This document shows positions 17,043 to 25,886 of a DNA stretch of 64,000 nt, piece after piece. Position 1 is the stretch's first letter. The number at the start of each line of letters is the position of its first letter. The notes below the pieces were generated by a model. That model was not told the DNA's origin. It ran no database searches and saw only the letters and a list, made by a program, of their open reading frames with translations. Origin of the DNA: Cytobacillus massiliigabonensis (GTDB lineage: Bacteria; Bacillota; Bacilli; Bacillales; Cytobacillaceae); NCBI RefSeq assembly GCF_900199725.1, contig NZ_LT904902.1:385395-449394 (forward strand), read 5' to 3'. The position numbers and the translations under genes are program-made.

Positions 17043-17193
17043 AGAAAATCTTTACCATGCTACAATGATTTCTTGCAGCAAGGCAACAACTTTCATTATT
17101 CTCTCAAGGTAAGTATAGTATTACTAGCGTTATATACAGGTGTTAGTTTATCTTTTTTATATACTAAGACATAGAGAGGATTTCAATACTGCA

Positions 17194-17523
17194 ATGATAT
17201 CATTTATTCTTACACTAAAACGTTTGTTAAAGGCATTATGGCATTCTTTTAAATTAAAAAACTTCCAGGTGCTATTTGTACTCGTTCTTGTTGTGCTATT
17301 ATCAGGAACACTTTTCTATATGAAGCAAGAAGGGCTCTCTGTGCTTGACTCACTTTATTTCTGTATTGCCACATTAAGTACAGTCGGTCATCCAAATTTC
17401 ACACCCCAAACGGCATTAGGAAAAGTTTTTACAATGATTTATATTGTCGGCGGCACTGGTTTATTTATAAGTTTAATTGGTTACCTTGCCTATGCAATGA
17501 TAAAGGAAACAAAAAACAACTAA
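17194..17523 (+). CDS. Two-helix potassium-channel-like protein with an altered filter
   Basis: About 109 residues from ATG 17194 (open to a GTG at 17140). The layout is that of a minimal KcsA-type ion-channel domain: helix VLFVLVLVVLLSGTLFYM, pore helix SLYFCIATL, filter STVGHPNFTPQT, then helix VFTMIYIVGGTGLFISLIGYLAY. In canonical channels the filter reads TVGYGD; related Bacillus proteins have TVGxGNFxPQT. Here the second glycine is proline. The family passes K+ across the membrane as a tetramer, but selectivity is doubtful with TVGHPN. Confidence 0.78.
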   Translation: MISFILTLKRLLKALWHSFKLKNFQVLFVLVLVVLLSGTLFYMKQEGLSVLDSLYFCIATLSTVGHPNFTPQTALGKVFTMIYIVGGTGLFISLIGYLAYAMIKETKNN

Positions 17524-17729
17524 ATCATCTCCCCCCACTCCTTATGTACATACTATTTCAGAAAAAAATACCCTATAATTTTTTGGGTTCAAATGTATAG
17601 GTACAGTATCAAACCTTTTGGGGAGTGTTTTATTTATTAAGCTTACTTAAGAACAGCAGCAATTAATGATTTCTGACATTCAATACTTCTTTGTTTGACA
17701 TTAGACCCCCAGTAAACAGGTAAGTAAAT

Positions 17730-17762
17730 GGTCCTTCTCATATGCGAGAGGGACCTTTTATT
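17730..17762 (+). terminator. Intrinsic terminator
   Basis: GGTCCTTCTC / GAGAGGGACC stem with one G-U pair followed by TTTTATTATTT. The remainder of 17524-17889 has no gene. Confidence 0.7.
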
Positions 17763-17889
17763 ATTTATAATCGTCCTCCACTAATAAAGTACTTTTTTTA
17801 GATGCTCTTGATTTTTTCCTACCCAATTTGACAACAATGGGTTATAATAAAAAGTTGATGTTTCAATACTCTTATAAGGAGTCTTAATC

Positions 17890-19647
17890 ATGAAAATTAT
17901 TTGTTCCACGCTGAATGCAAAATACATTCATACAAATATAGCCATCCGCTATTTAAAGGCTTTTGCTGAGCCTGAATTTAATATTGAACTTGCTGAATAT
18001 ACAATTAAAGATCCAATTATGAATATTGTAACTGACCTGATAAGGAAGAAGCCTGCAATTATTGGCTTTAGCTGTTATATTTGGAATATCGAAGAGACGA
18101 TAAAAGTCGTCAAAATGATTAAAAAAATTGATCCATCTATTCAAATTGTAGTAGGAGGACCAGAGGTGTCTTACGATGTTCTTGAGTGGATGGAGAATGT
18201 AAAAGAATTTGACTTCATTGCCATTGGTGAAGGGGAAGAAACATTTAAACAATTGCTTACCGAGCTAAATGGGGATAAGCAAATGGAAAATGTTCATGGT
18301 ATCGCCTTCAGAAAAGAAGGTCAAATAAAAATAAATCCGCAAAGAAATAAGCTTGACCTTCGTGAACTACCTTCACCTTTTAGATTTGAAGAAGATATTC
18401 CTCATTTAGGAAAAAGGGTTGTTTATATCGAAACAAGTCGTGGGTGTCCGTTCAGCTGCCAATTCTGCCTTTCATCTATAGAAGTAGGTGTTCGTTATTT
18501 CGATAGGGAGAAGGTTAAAGAAGATATTCGCTATTTAATGCAAAATGGGGCTAAAACGATTAAATTTGTAGACCGTACCTTTAATATCAGCCGAAGCTAT
18601 GCAATGGAAATGTTCCGTTTCTTAATCGATGAGCATTTACCTGGAACTGTGTTTCAATTTGAAATCACTGCTGATATTATGCGTCCAGAGGTAATTGAAT
18701 TTCTTAATCAGGAAGCTCCTCCAGGATTATTCCGCTTCGAAATTGGCGTGCAATCAACCAATGATTACACAAATGAGCTTGTCATGAGGAAGCAGAACTT
18801 TGAGAAGCTATCACGCACGGTGACAATGGTAAAGGAAGGCGGAAAAATTGATCAGCATCTTGATTTAATTGCTGGTCTCCCTGAAGAGGATTATCATTCA
18901 TTTAGGAAAACGTTCAATGATGTATTTGCAATGAGACCTGAAGAATTACAGCTAGGCTTTCTGAAGTTATTAAGAGGGACAGGACTAAGATTAAGAGCAA
19001 AAGATCACAAGTATATATATATGGATCATTCACCATATGAAATGCTTGGAAATAATGTCCTTTCATTCGATGATATTATTCGAATCAAGCAAGTAGAAGA
19101 TGTACTGGAAAAATATTGGAATGACCACCGAATGGATTTTACCGTTGAATACCTTGTTACACATGCCTTTTCATCCCCATTCGATTTCTTTCAAGATTTC
19201 GGTAGCTTTTGGGAACAAAAAGGCTGGTCTAGAATCGGACATCAGCTGGAGGACTTATTCAAACGGCTGTATGAGTTTCTTGAGACAAAGGATACTGCAG
19301 ACCTTGATGTAATTGAAGGGTTAATGAAGTATGACTACTTATCAAGGCAAAAATACAAACCAAGAAAACCTTGGTGGGGACCAAGTGCAAGCTATGATAA
19401 ATCTGAAAGGTCTGTTATTTATCAAAGCATTATCCAGCATCCAAGCCAACTGGGTCCGGATTTCGTTAAATTACAGCTAACTGAAAAAGATTTATTTAAG
19501 CATACACTTATTGAAAAGCTTACTTTCGATTTGGATAAATATTTTAGTGAAGGCAAGATCGAAAAAAGAGGGACGACCATCCTATCCTATTTCGATTCAA
19601 ACACTGAAAAGACGATGATTTTTTCTACAGCAGAAAAGAAAATTTAG
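17890..19647 (+). CDS. B12-binding-domain radical SAM protein with DUF4080
   Basis: 585 residues with AAGGAGTC before the ATG. An N-terminal cobalamin-binding Rossmann domain (about 1-130, with KPAIIGFSCYIWN and IVVGGPEVSYD) precedes the radical SAM barrel. The 4Fe-4S motif is RGCPFSCQFCLSS (CxxxCxxC, about residues 182-189). The C-terminal DUF4080 segment covers about 380-560. Such proteins use SAM, and often cobalamin, for methyl transfer or rearrangement; the substrate of this subgroup is unknown. Standalone gene with its own terminator. Confidence 0.92.
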   Translation: MKIICSTLNAKYIHTNIAIRYLKAFAEPEFNIELAEYTIKDPIMNIVTDLIRKKPAIIGFSCYIWNIEETIKVVKMIKKIDPSIQIVVGGPEVSYDVLEWMENVKEFDFIAIGEGEETFKQLLTELNGDKQMENVHGIAFRKEGQIKINPQRNKLDLRELPSPFRFEEDIPHLGKRVVYIETSRGCPFSCQFCLSSIEVGVRYFDREKVKEDIRYLMQNGAKTIKFVDRTFNISRSYAMEMFRFLIDEHLPGTVFQFEITADIMRPEVIEFLNQEAPPGLFRFEIGVQSTNDYTNELVMRKQNFEKLSRTVTMVKEGGKIDQHLDLIAGLPEEDYHSFRKTFNDVFAMRPEELQLGFLKLLRGTGLRLRAKDHKYIYMDHSPYEMLGNNVLSFDDIIRIKQVEDVLEKYWNDHRMDFTVEYLVTHAFSSPFDFFQDFGSFWEQKGWSRIGHQLEDLFKRLYEFLETKDTADLDVIEGLMKYDYLSRQKYKPRKPWWGPSASYDKSERSVIYQSIIQHPSQLGPDFVKLQLTEKDLFKHTLIEKLTFDLDKYFSEGKIEKRGTTILSYFDSNTEKTMIFSTAEKKI

Positions 19648-19651
19648 GACA

Positions 19652-19680
19652 AAACCGGCTTCTTCAGCCGGTTTTAATTA
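19652..19680 (+). terminator. Intrinsic terminator
   Basis: Perfect 9-bp stem AAACCGGCT / AGCCGGTTT with a 5-base loop, then TTAATTATTT. Confidence 0.85.
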
Positions 19681-19818
19681 TTTCTTCTTCTCTTTCTTCT
19701 TTTTTTCTTCATTCATAAATGGAATCTCATACAGCTTACTTGCGTTCATATCTCCAAGTTCATTGCCGAACTCCACATTAGAGGTATTATTTTTTGGCTC
19801 TCGATTTTTTTTGCTCAC
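19678..19818 (-). CDS. Small charged protein, 46 residues, coupled to the upstream gene
   Basis: GTG start inside TAGTG, so it overlaps the upstream stop by one base, implying translational coupling. The sequence runs MSKKNREPKNN, an acidic middle (VEFGNELGDMNASKLYE) and a Lys/Glu tail ending KKKEKKK. Intrinsically disordered in appearance. No family recognised; the size and pairing resemble minor spore proteins. Confidence 0.5.
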   Translation of the reverse strand: MSKKNREPKNNTSNVEFGNELGDMNASKLYEIPFMNEEKKKKEKKK

Positions 19819-19979
19819 TATGATCTGCCCTTTCTTCCTTGCTTAGAATTTCGATTGGCCCCTTTCATCGGGTTTTCGCCTTGACTAAATTCAGCTGAAA
19901 ACTCTGCCTCTGCTAAATTCTTTTTTGGTGTTTTGCTGTATTTTTCAACTGCATCGAATTGTGCCTTTCTTTTTGCCAA
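19818..19979 (-). CDS. Small basic protein, 53 residues, possibly spore-associated
   Basis: TTG start with AAAGGAGGCG at good spacing. The product (MAKRKAQFDAVEKYSK... ending QGRKGRS) is Lys/Arg-rich with a central AEFSAEF segment. That segment loosely resembles the GPR cleavage region of gamma-type spore proteins (TEFASE). This similarity is short and I infer a spore role only tentatively. It is the first gene of a two-gene unit. Confidence 0.55.
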   Translation of the reverse strand: MAKRKAQFDAVEKYSKTPKKNLAEAEFSAEFSQGENPMKGANRNSKQGRKGRS

Positions 19980-20119
19980 GATTTACGCCTCCTTTATTTT
20001 AAATTCCTTTCTATTTTTCTCCTTCCTTCTCATTTCATTCGCGAGGGAAACTTCCTATTTTTTCATAAATAAAATGAGCGTTACAACAAAAACTATAGAA
20101 AAAGGAATGATAATTATTT

Positions 20120-20470
20120 ATGAAAAATCATAAAGATCAGAGGTTGGAAAAAATCGCAATAGATGAAACACTTCCTCATCAGATTGAAGCACCTAGCTTT
20201 AAAGGCACAGGCATAAAGATGGAACCTCCTTTTAAAAATTCACAAGGGGTAATCATTGGGGACAGTTACTATGCATCAGAAAACTCTCCATTAGAAAACT
20301 GGAGTGACGAAGTTGATCCAGCGATTATGGCTGGGGATGAATGGGTACACCCTACAAATGACATTGGCTGGAACACCACCGAAAATAAAGACCTGCTAGA
20401 AAAGAAAAAAAAGCCTCAAGCCTACCCTTTTATGCATCCAACAAAAGATGTAAGCCGTGGAACAGATTAA
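20120..20470 (+). CDS. DUF3905 domain protein
   Basis: 116 residues, AAAAAGGAATG upstream. It has features of the DUF3905 family: a central GVIIGDSYYASENSPLENWSDEVDPAIMAGDEWVHPTND and a C-terminal MHPTKDVSRGTD. Soluble, acidic and rich in turns. Function unknown; the family is confined largely to spore formers. It converges with the Ktr gene across a shared terminator. Confidence 0.85.
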   Translation: MKNHKDQRLEKIAIDETLPHQIEAPSFKGTGIKMEPPFKNSQGVIIGDSYYASENSPLENWSDEVDPAIMAGDEWVHPTNDIGWNTTENKDLLEKKKKPQAYPFMHPTKDVSRGTD

Positions 20471-20477
20471 TATTAAA

Positions 20478-20501
20478 AAACCGAGGCGTTTGCCTCGGTT
20501 T
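20478..20501. terminator. Bidirectional terminator
   Basis: Perfect 10-bp stem AAACCGAGGC / GCCTCGGTTT with a 4-base loop between convergent genes. Confidence 0.85.
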
Positions 20502-20506
20502 CAATT

Positions 20507-21871
20507 TTATCCAATTATAACTCTTTCCTTCGGATAGTGATAGTTTGCCTTCTTTTCTTTCCCTCCAATAATAAACAAGAAAGATGTTAATCCAATTCTC
20601 CCGATAAACATAAGTATCATTAAGATACATTTTCCAAAATCACTCATATCTGCAGTGATTCCCATTGAAAGTCCTGTCGTACCAAATGCAGAACAGACTT
20701 CAAAAATGATTTCAATTAATTCATGCTGACTATCTGTAATACTAATTAGCACTACTGATGTAAAGCACATCATTGTGGCTAGAATGGTTATAACTAAAGA
20801 TTTCATTATATCATTATGGTGGAGTTCGCGATTAAAGATCTTCACGTCTGCCTTCCCTTTTGCAAAATAATAGATGAATAATATATTTAATGCAAAGGTT
20901 GTCGTCCGAATTCCACCACCGACAGAGCTTGGAGAAGCACCAATAAACATCATAACACTCATTACTAATAGTGTTGGCATAGAAAAATCACTAACATCCA
21001 TTGTAGCTAGTCCACCGCTTCTTGTAGTAGCCGATTGGAAAAATGCATAGAAAAAACTTTTATGCCAGGTAACTCCCTTAAAATAATGCTGAAATTCAAA
21101 AAGCAAAATGATGATCGTTCCAAAAACAAGCAGTCCGGCAAAAGTTAATGTAGTAAGTTTAGTAAATAAAGTGAATCGGAAAGGAATCTCTTGCTCTTCC
21201 CTTTTTCTAAATAAATATTGCTTTACTTCAATTAAAACTGGGAAACCAATTGCTCCAAGAGTAATTAGCAGAATATTAATTAACTGTACGAAGTAATCCC
21301 CTGCATAAGGTACAAGAGAATTTCCGGTAATATCCATTCCTCCATTAGTTGTCGCACTAATTGAAGCAAAAAGTCCATGAAGCATTGCTTCGTCCCAGGA
21401 AGGATAGTATTTCATAAAGTGAAAGCCAAGGATAAGCGCGCCAATTAATTCAATTAAGAAGATAATTTTAATAATTTCTCTAATTAAATGGACTAGCCCA
21501 GATAAGGCAAATTGATTATGGTCTACCATAATCAATTTACGGCTTCGCAAGCCGATTTTCCTGCCAAGAATCATCCAAAAAAAAGTACCAATTGCCATTA
21601 TTCCAACCCCGCCAAATTGGAGGATTGCCATAATAACAAAATAGCCAAAAACACTATATGTTTCTGATATATTAACAACAGATAGCCCCGTCACACTTAC
21701 AGCACTGATTGCTGTAAATACGGTATCTATAAAATCAACTTTTACGCCAGGTTTATGAACGCCTGGTAACCGCAGTAACAATACTGAAAATGTTACCGCC
21801 AGTAAATAATAGCCAGTAATAACTTGTGCAGGTGTCAGTTTATCCAGTAAATCTCGAGTCTTTTTCCACAT
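20507..21871 (-). CDS. KtrB/KtrD-type potassium uptake channel subunit (TrkH family)
   Basis: About 454 residues. It contains four pore loops with the conserved filter glycines: SAVSVTGLSVV, SATTNGGMDIT, SATTRSGGLATMD and SAFGTTGLSMGI. Between them lie the paired helices of the SKT superfamily. The protein moves K+ with Na+ dependence, gated by a cytoplasmic RCK ring (KtrA/KtrC). No ktrA/C gene is adjacent, as for ktrD in B. subtilis, so it likely uses a subunit encoded elsewhere. AAGGGAA suits ATG 21871. Confidence 0.92.
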   Translation of the reverse strand: MWKKTRDLLDKLTPAQVITGYYLLAVTFSVLLLRLPGVHKPGVKVDFIDTVFTAISAVSVTGLSVVNISETYSVFGYFVIMAILQFGGVGIMAIGTFFWMILGRKIGLRSRKLIMVDHNQFALSGLVHLIREIIKIIFLIELIGALILGFHFMKYYPSWDEAMLHGLFASISATTNGGMDITGNSLVPYAGDYFVQLINILLITLGAIGFPVLIEVKQYLFRKREEQEIPFRFTLFTKLTTLTFAGLLVFGTIIILLFEFQHYFKGVTWHKSFFYAFFQSATTRSGGLATMDVSDFSMPTLLVMSVMMFIGASPSSVGGGIRTTTFALNILFIYYFAKGKADVKIFNRELHHNDIMKSLVITILATMMCFTSVVLISITDSQHELIEIIFEVCSAFGTTGLSMGITADMSDFGKCILMILMFIGRIGLTSFLFIIGGKEKKANYHYPKERVIIG

Positions 21872-21969
21872 GAATGGCAATTCCCTTCATTGTTTTTCAT
21901 ACCCCCTATCATAAAGAATAAATGCGTGATTTGAAAGTAAAAACAAAAAAAACTTTTATGTTCCCTTTA

Positions 21970-22005
21970 AAAAATAAAAAGATAGCCTTCCTTTAAAAGA
22001 CTATC
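21970..22005 (-). terminator. Terminator of the oxidase-associated cluster
   Basis: On the minus strand GATAGTCTT / AAGGCTATC closes a 7-base loop and is followed by TTTTTATTTTTT, ten bases after the last stop codon. Confidence 0.75.
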
Positions 22006-22014
22006 GTAAAATAA

Positions 22015-22575
22015 TTATTCGTATGCTGAATGGTTAAAGAAAAAGCGATAGCCTAAATAGAGGACAAAAGCAATCCCCATAGTTAGAAATCCCCATCCAA
22101 GCGTAATTTGCTCAATTAATAAATAATTATTGCATAATTGCATGGTTGCATTTATATATAACCAGCCCATGACGATAAAAGCAATAGAGAAAAATATGAT
22201 TACTGCATTTTTTCCAGCTTGACTTAGCTTCCTCCAGCTATCTCTCAGTGGAACTCCAGCTAGAAAAGGCAAACTAATAAATTTAAATAACTCAACCGTC
22301 CATAACTCTAATGCTTCATCCATTGTTCTCGGAAGCATCCAGTATCCTACAATAATAATAAATAAAAGAATTCCCGGCATCCCATTATCATTCCATTTTT
22401 CAAATAAACGAGGAAATCTCGTTTGGAAAAATGGAGCCATAAGGAAGCCGGCAACAACTAAAATAGGCATCTGCATGTGCATATGAATGATCATGACCGA
22501 TTCCATTAAATTTGCAACAGGAGGAATAATTAAGAATATAAATAATCCTAAACCAATCGTCTTCTGATTCATCAT
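22015..22575 (-). CDS. Integral membrane protein linked to ba3-type oxidase genes
   Basis: 186 residues with five or six membrane helices. A Met/His cluster, MIIHMHMQMPILVV, lies in the first third. Its start overlaps the SCO stop by one base (TAATG), so the two are coupled. Position after SCO and the ba3 oxidase subunits, plus the metal-ligand-rich helix, suggests a role in copper delivery or oxidase assembly, similar in general terms to CtaG-like proteins. This is inference; no family was recognised with confidence. Confidence 0.72.
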   Translation of the reverse strand: MMNQKTIGLGLFIFLIIPPVANLMESVMIIHMHMQMPILVVAGFLMAPFFQTRFPRLFEKWNDNGMPGILLFIIIVGYWMLPRTMDEALELWTVELFKFISLPFLAGVPLRDSWRKLSQAGKNAVIIFFSIAFIVMGWLYINATMQLCNNYLLIEQITLGWGFLTMGIAFVLYLGYRFFFNHSAYE

Positions 22576-23207
22576 TATTCCTCCGTTTCATTTACAAGTA
22601 TATTTGTAACCTTTTTGGCAGCTTCATCAATTTGTTGATAATCCATTACGTCTATTAAGCGGCCTTTTTTATCAACTAAATAAAAGGCCGAATTATGCGA
22701 GAAATTTCCATTCCCATCTGGGATAACAATCACACCGAATTTTTTTAGCAGCGAATCTAATTCTGATTGGTCAGGGATTCTAGCCATTCTCCAAGTTTCC
22801 CCATCACTATTAAACGCATCTTTATATTTATTTAGCGTTTCTGGGTCATCTCTTGCAGGGTCAAAGCTAATACTTAAAAATACGATATCTTCACCAAGAT
22901 ACTTAGGTGGCAATAAATCATAAACCTTTGACATATTCATTTCTAACTGAGGGCAAACCGTTGCACAGGATGTATATAGAAACGTAATAAATACATACTT
23001 GTCTTTAAACTCAGAAATTGAATATTTCCTTCCATTGCTATCCTCAAGTGTTACATCAGGAAACTCTGGCTTATCATCAATTAACTGATTGACTCTAGCG
23101 GTCTCTGCAGTAAACGCTTGGAACCCGTCTGTTCCTATATAAAATAATACGATTCCAAATAATATAACGAGGATAGATGCGATTGTATTATTCCGACTTT
23201 TGATCAT
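22575..23207 (-). CDS. SCO1/SenC family copper chaperone
   Basis: About 210 residues with an N-terminal membrane anchor (IASILVILFGIVLFYIG). The thioredoxin-like domain has the copper-binding CxxxC (TSCATVCPQLEMNM) and the distal His (FSHNSAFYLV). In the family SCO proteins deliver copper to the CuA centre of oxidase subunit II, which is encoded just upstream here. ATG 23207 fits the upstream GGGAAGTGA better than GTG 23216. Acts on the outer face of the membrane. Confidence 0.93.
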   Translation of the reverse strand: MIKSRNNTIASILVILFGIVLFYIGTDGFQAFTAETARVNQLIDDKPEFPDVTLEDSNGRKYSISEFKDKYVFITFLYTSCATVCPQLEMNMSKVYDLLPPKYLGEDIVFLSISFDPARDDPETLNKYKDAFNSDGETWRMARIPDQSELDSLLKKFGVIVIPDGNGNFSHNSAFYLVDKKGRLIDVMDYQQIDEAAKKVTNILVNETEE

Positions 23208-23270
23208 GGAAATCACTTCCCAAATCTTATTTACTATGGTGTATTACAACAACTTCCCCTTTTGAGTATA

Positions 23271-23302
23271 AAGAGATAGCCCAGAACATCGAGCTATCTC
23301 TT
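23271..23302. terminator. Stem-loop between the oxidase gene and SCO
   Basis: AAGAGATAGC / GCTATCTCTT, perfect 10-bp stem. It is followed by a run of T on the plus strand and CTTTATAC on the minus strand. It may partly end the oxidase transcript. Confidence 0.5.
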
Positions 23303-23330
23303 TTTTTATCAATATCTTTCTCCAGTGCAC

Positions 23331-23475
23331 AAGGCGCTTCCGCTTTTCTTTCTGTCCAGCTCCAGCGCCTAGCCCCTCGAGGTCATATGCCACTCAATGA
23401 ATGAAGGCAAAGTACGCCTTCTTTCATTGAGCGTCTTATGCTTGTCGGGGCTGAGCAAGGCGCTTCCGCTTTTCT
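23331..23475. repeat. Bacillaceae-type dispersed intergenic repeat, about 145 bp
   Basis: A 19-bp direct repeat (AAGGCGCTTCCGCTTTTCT) at both ends encloses AGCTCCAGCGCCTAGCCCC and its inverted partner near GTCGGGGCTGAGCAAGGCGC. An inner near-perfect 16-bp hairpin lies at 23393-23431. This sequence type is familiar from intergenic regions of many bacilli. It separates the ba3 subunit genes from SCO. Confidence 0.8.
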
Positions 23476-23477
23476 AA

Positions 23478-25175
23478 TTACCATGTCTTAAATGGTGGTG
23501 ATCCTGGAGGTGCATTTACGATAAAGTCTGTTAATGGAATGACATATGCCATTGCAACAACGATGATCATAAGAATGATCCAAACGCCCCAACGTTCAGT
23601 CCAATATGGAGTTTTTGCTTCTCCTTCTTCTACTTCAGCAATTGGGAATTCTGTTTCCCCTTTTGGAGCAAAGAACATTAGATTAAACACTGCATAAACT
23701 TGCATGATTGCGGCTACCATTAATAATGTACCGCCAATTGCTAGGAAAATTAAATAGGGATCCCAGCTTAAAGCTGTTGCATTATCAAAATATGTTGTAT
23801 AAGAAGTTCTACGCGGTGAACCAAATAATCCAACCGTATGCATAGCACCGGACATAGTAATCATACCTATTGTCCAAATTACTGTTGTAACAACCCCAAA
23901 TTGGTTCATTCCTTTAGTCAATACACGCTTTGATAAATAAGGAACGAGCCAATAACTAACACCGAAGAATGTCATTGCTACTGACATACCTAATGTTAAG
24001 TGGAAATGTCCAACGATCCACATTGAGTTATGAACTACTTGGTCTAATTGGTTGGTAGTTTGAGCGATACCGCCTGCACCTGCTGGGATAAAAGCAAGCA
24101 TAGCGATAAATGGTGCAAGGAAACGAACATCACTCCATGGCATTTTCTTGTACCAGCCGATTAAACCTTTTCCGCCTTGTTTTCTTGCAGTTTTTTCAAA
24201 TACAGCAAACATTGCGTAAGCTGTCATTAAAGACGGGAATCCAATAGCTAAACTCATGAATACGTGCATGTATTTAACTGATTCTGAAATACCAGGGTCT
24301 ACAATTTGGTGGTGGAATCCACCAGTAATATTCATAATAACTAGTGCAATAACTACTACCCGGGTAAGCAAGTCACTCCAGCGTTTTCCGCCAATAACTT
24401 TTGGTACAATTACATACCAGGCAGAAACTGCTGTTAAATACCAAATATTAACTGCCGTATGACCAAATGCCCAGAACAATGTACGGGCAACCATAACATT
24501 TATCGTATCAACCCAGCCCAGAGACCAAGGGATAATCATGAAAATAACTTCTACTGCAACGAATGCTGTTGCACCAACTAATAATACAAATACTCCTGTT
24601 GCAAAGAATGAAAAGATCGGTAGATGCTGACCTTTATGATTTTTTCTCCAATTAGCTACTTGAATGAATCCGCCAAAGCAAGCCATCCAAACACCAAGAA
24701 CAACAAATACTAGACCAAAGTAGAACATTGGGTCAGCAGCCATTGGCGGATAGAAAGTATACATTACAGAAGCTTTATTCATTAATACTGGTATCACTAC
24801 TAAAACGACACCGATTATTTTAAGCCAAAAGCCAATCCAAACCATTGTTCTAACTTTTGGAAGGAGTCCCCCTAATGTATGGGACATACCGGCATAAAAG
24901 TAACCAATTGTAAAGGTAGCTGAAAACACAACGACTAATAATAATCCGTGTGCTGTTAACACTTGATAGTAGTTAAGCCATGATGGTAATTCTAATAAGC
25001 CTGCACGGTTTAACCCTTGTAATAACCCTAAAGTTCCGCCGATTAATAGAGCAATAAATGCAACAGATAAATATGATTTCGATATTTTAGCATCCTGAAG
25101 GTTAACTCCAAGTACTTTATTCGCTTTTTCCTTAAATACACTTGCATTTCCTTTTTGTGAGATGACTGTTTCCAC
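23478..25175 (-). CDS. cbaB: Cytochrome c oxidase subunit I, ba3-type
   Basis: 565 residues, GTG start with AAAGGAGGG. It shows the heme-copper oxidase ligands: His in LTAHGLLLVV, the CuB site GHTAVNIWYLTAVSAWY, the HH pair in GGFHHQIVDPG and the heme-ligand helix VGHFHLTLG. It has about 13 membrane helices and no K-channel Glu typical of type A, consistent with B-family ba3. It reduces oxygen to water with proton pumping in the cytoplasmic membrane. Follows subunit II by 15 bp. Confidence 0.94.
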   Translation of the reverse strand: METVISQKGNASVFKEKANKVLGVNLQDAKISKSYLSVAFIALLIGGTLGLLQGLNRAGLLELPSWLNYYQVLTAHGLLLVVVFSATFTIGYFYAGMSHTLGGLLPKVRTMVWIGFWLKIIGVVLVVIPVLMNKASVMYTFYPPMAADPMFYFGLVFVVLGVWMACFGGFIQVANWRKNHKGQHLPIFSFFATGVFVLLVGATAFVAVEVIFMIIPWSLGWVDTINVMVARTLFWAFGHTAVNIWYLTAVSAWYVIVPKVIGGKRWSDLLTRVVVIALVIMNITGGFHHQIVDPGISESVKYMHVFMSLAIGFPSLMTAYAMFAVFEKTARKQGGKGLIGWYKKMPWSDVRFLAPFIAMLAFIPAGAGGIAQTTNQLDQVVHNSMWIVGHFHLTLGMSVAMTFFGVSYWLVPYLSKRVLTKGMNQFGVVTTVIWTIGMITMSGAMHTVGLFGSPRRTSYTTYFDNATALSWDPYLIFLAIGGTLLMVAAIMQVYAVFNLMFFAPKGETEFPIAEVEEGEAKTPYWTERWGVWIILMIIVVAMAYVIPLTDFIVNAPPGSPPFKTW

Positions 25176-25190
25176 GCTAGCTTCCCTCCT

Positions 25191-25652
25191 TTATTTAACA
25201 GTAATAGTGGTGCCCATTAATTGGTGACCTGCACCACAATATTCATTACAAAGCACTAAATATTCACCAGCTTTATCAAACTTTTGAGTAATTTTTTGTA
25301 CATATCCTGGCATAACCATTGCATTTATGTTTGTATTAGCCACTTGAAAACCATGTACAACATCTTTAGAAGTTAATGTAAAATGTACAGTTGATCCTGC
25401 TGGAATTTCAATATCACTAGGAGTAAAGCTGAATACTTGCAATGTCATCACTACTTCGTATTCATTTTCTCCAATTTGCTTAATTCCAGGCTGATCAAAA
25501 GGTGCTGTTTGATCTACCTTTTGCGGATCTATTCTTTCACCATGACTTGGTGGTCCCATTTCTAAAGCAAATGCTTGATAACCTGCAAAGATCATAAATG
25601 CCATGATCATACCAAAGCTTAACGTTAACCAAACTTTCTCGGAACGATGCAT
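25191..25652 (-). CDS. cbaA: Cytochrome c oxidase subunit II, ba3-type (CuA protein)
   Basis: 153 residues with a single N-terminal membrane helix (LSFGMIMAFMIFAGYQAF) and a cupredoxin domain outside. The CuA ligands are His in SKDVVHGFQV and the loop CNEYCGAGHQLM (C-x3-C-x3-H-x2-M). It receives electrons from cytochrome c and passes them to subunit I. The single helix and short length mark it as ba3 rather than caa3. AGGAGGGG start site. Confidence 0.94.
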   Translation of the reverse strand: MHRSEKVWLTLSFGMIMAFMIFAGYQAFALEMGPPSHGERIDPQKVDQTAPFDQPGIKQIGENEYEVVMTLQVFSFTPSDIEIPAGSTVHFTLTSKDVVHGFQVANTNINAMVMPGYVQKITQKFDKAGEYLVLCNEYCGAGHQLMGTTITVK

Positions 25653-25664
25653 CTTTTTCCCCTC

Positions 25665-25814
25665 CTAATATCTAGCCATAAATAGTCCGTATAGAACTAA
25701 ATATGTTATAAGAATGACCAATCCTACCACACTAACAGAAATAATTGTGCCTTTATGTGTTTCCTCTTCGGTTGAAACTACTTCTGTTTTAGTTTTATTA
25801 ACCTTTGTTTCCAT
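25665..25814 (-). CDS. Cytochrome c oxidase subunit IIa-like small protein
   Basis: 49 residues, ATG preceded by AAGGAGGGG. It has a polar N-terminus followed by one membrane helix, GTIISVSVVGLVILITYLVLYG, the layout of subunit IIa of ba3 oxidases. It is the first gene of the set, 12 bp before subunit II, in the usual position for this subunit. It packs beside subunits I and II and supplies the helix missing from subunit II. Confidence 0.82.
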   Translation of the reverse strand: METKVNKTKTEVVSTEEETHKGTIISVSVVGLVILITYLVLYGLFMARY

Positions 25815-25886
25815 AGAACTAATCCCCTCCTTGTGTGATATCTGTTCTCATTATAGGTGAAGGGAATGTGACGAATAGTGCATAAT

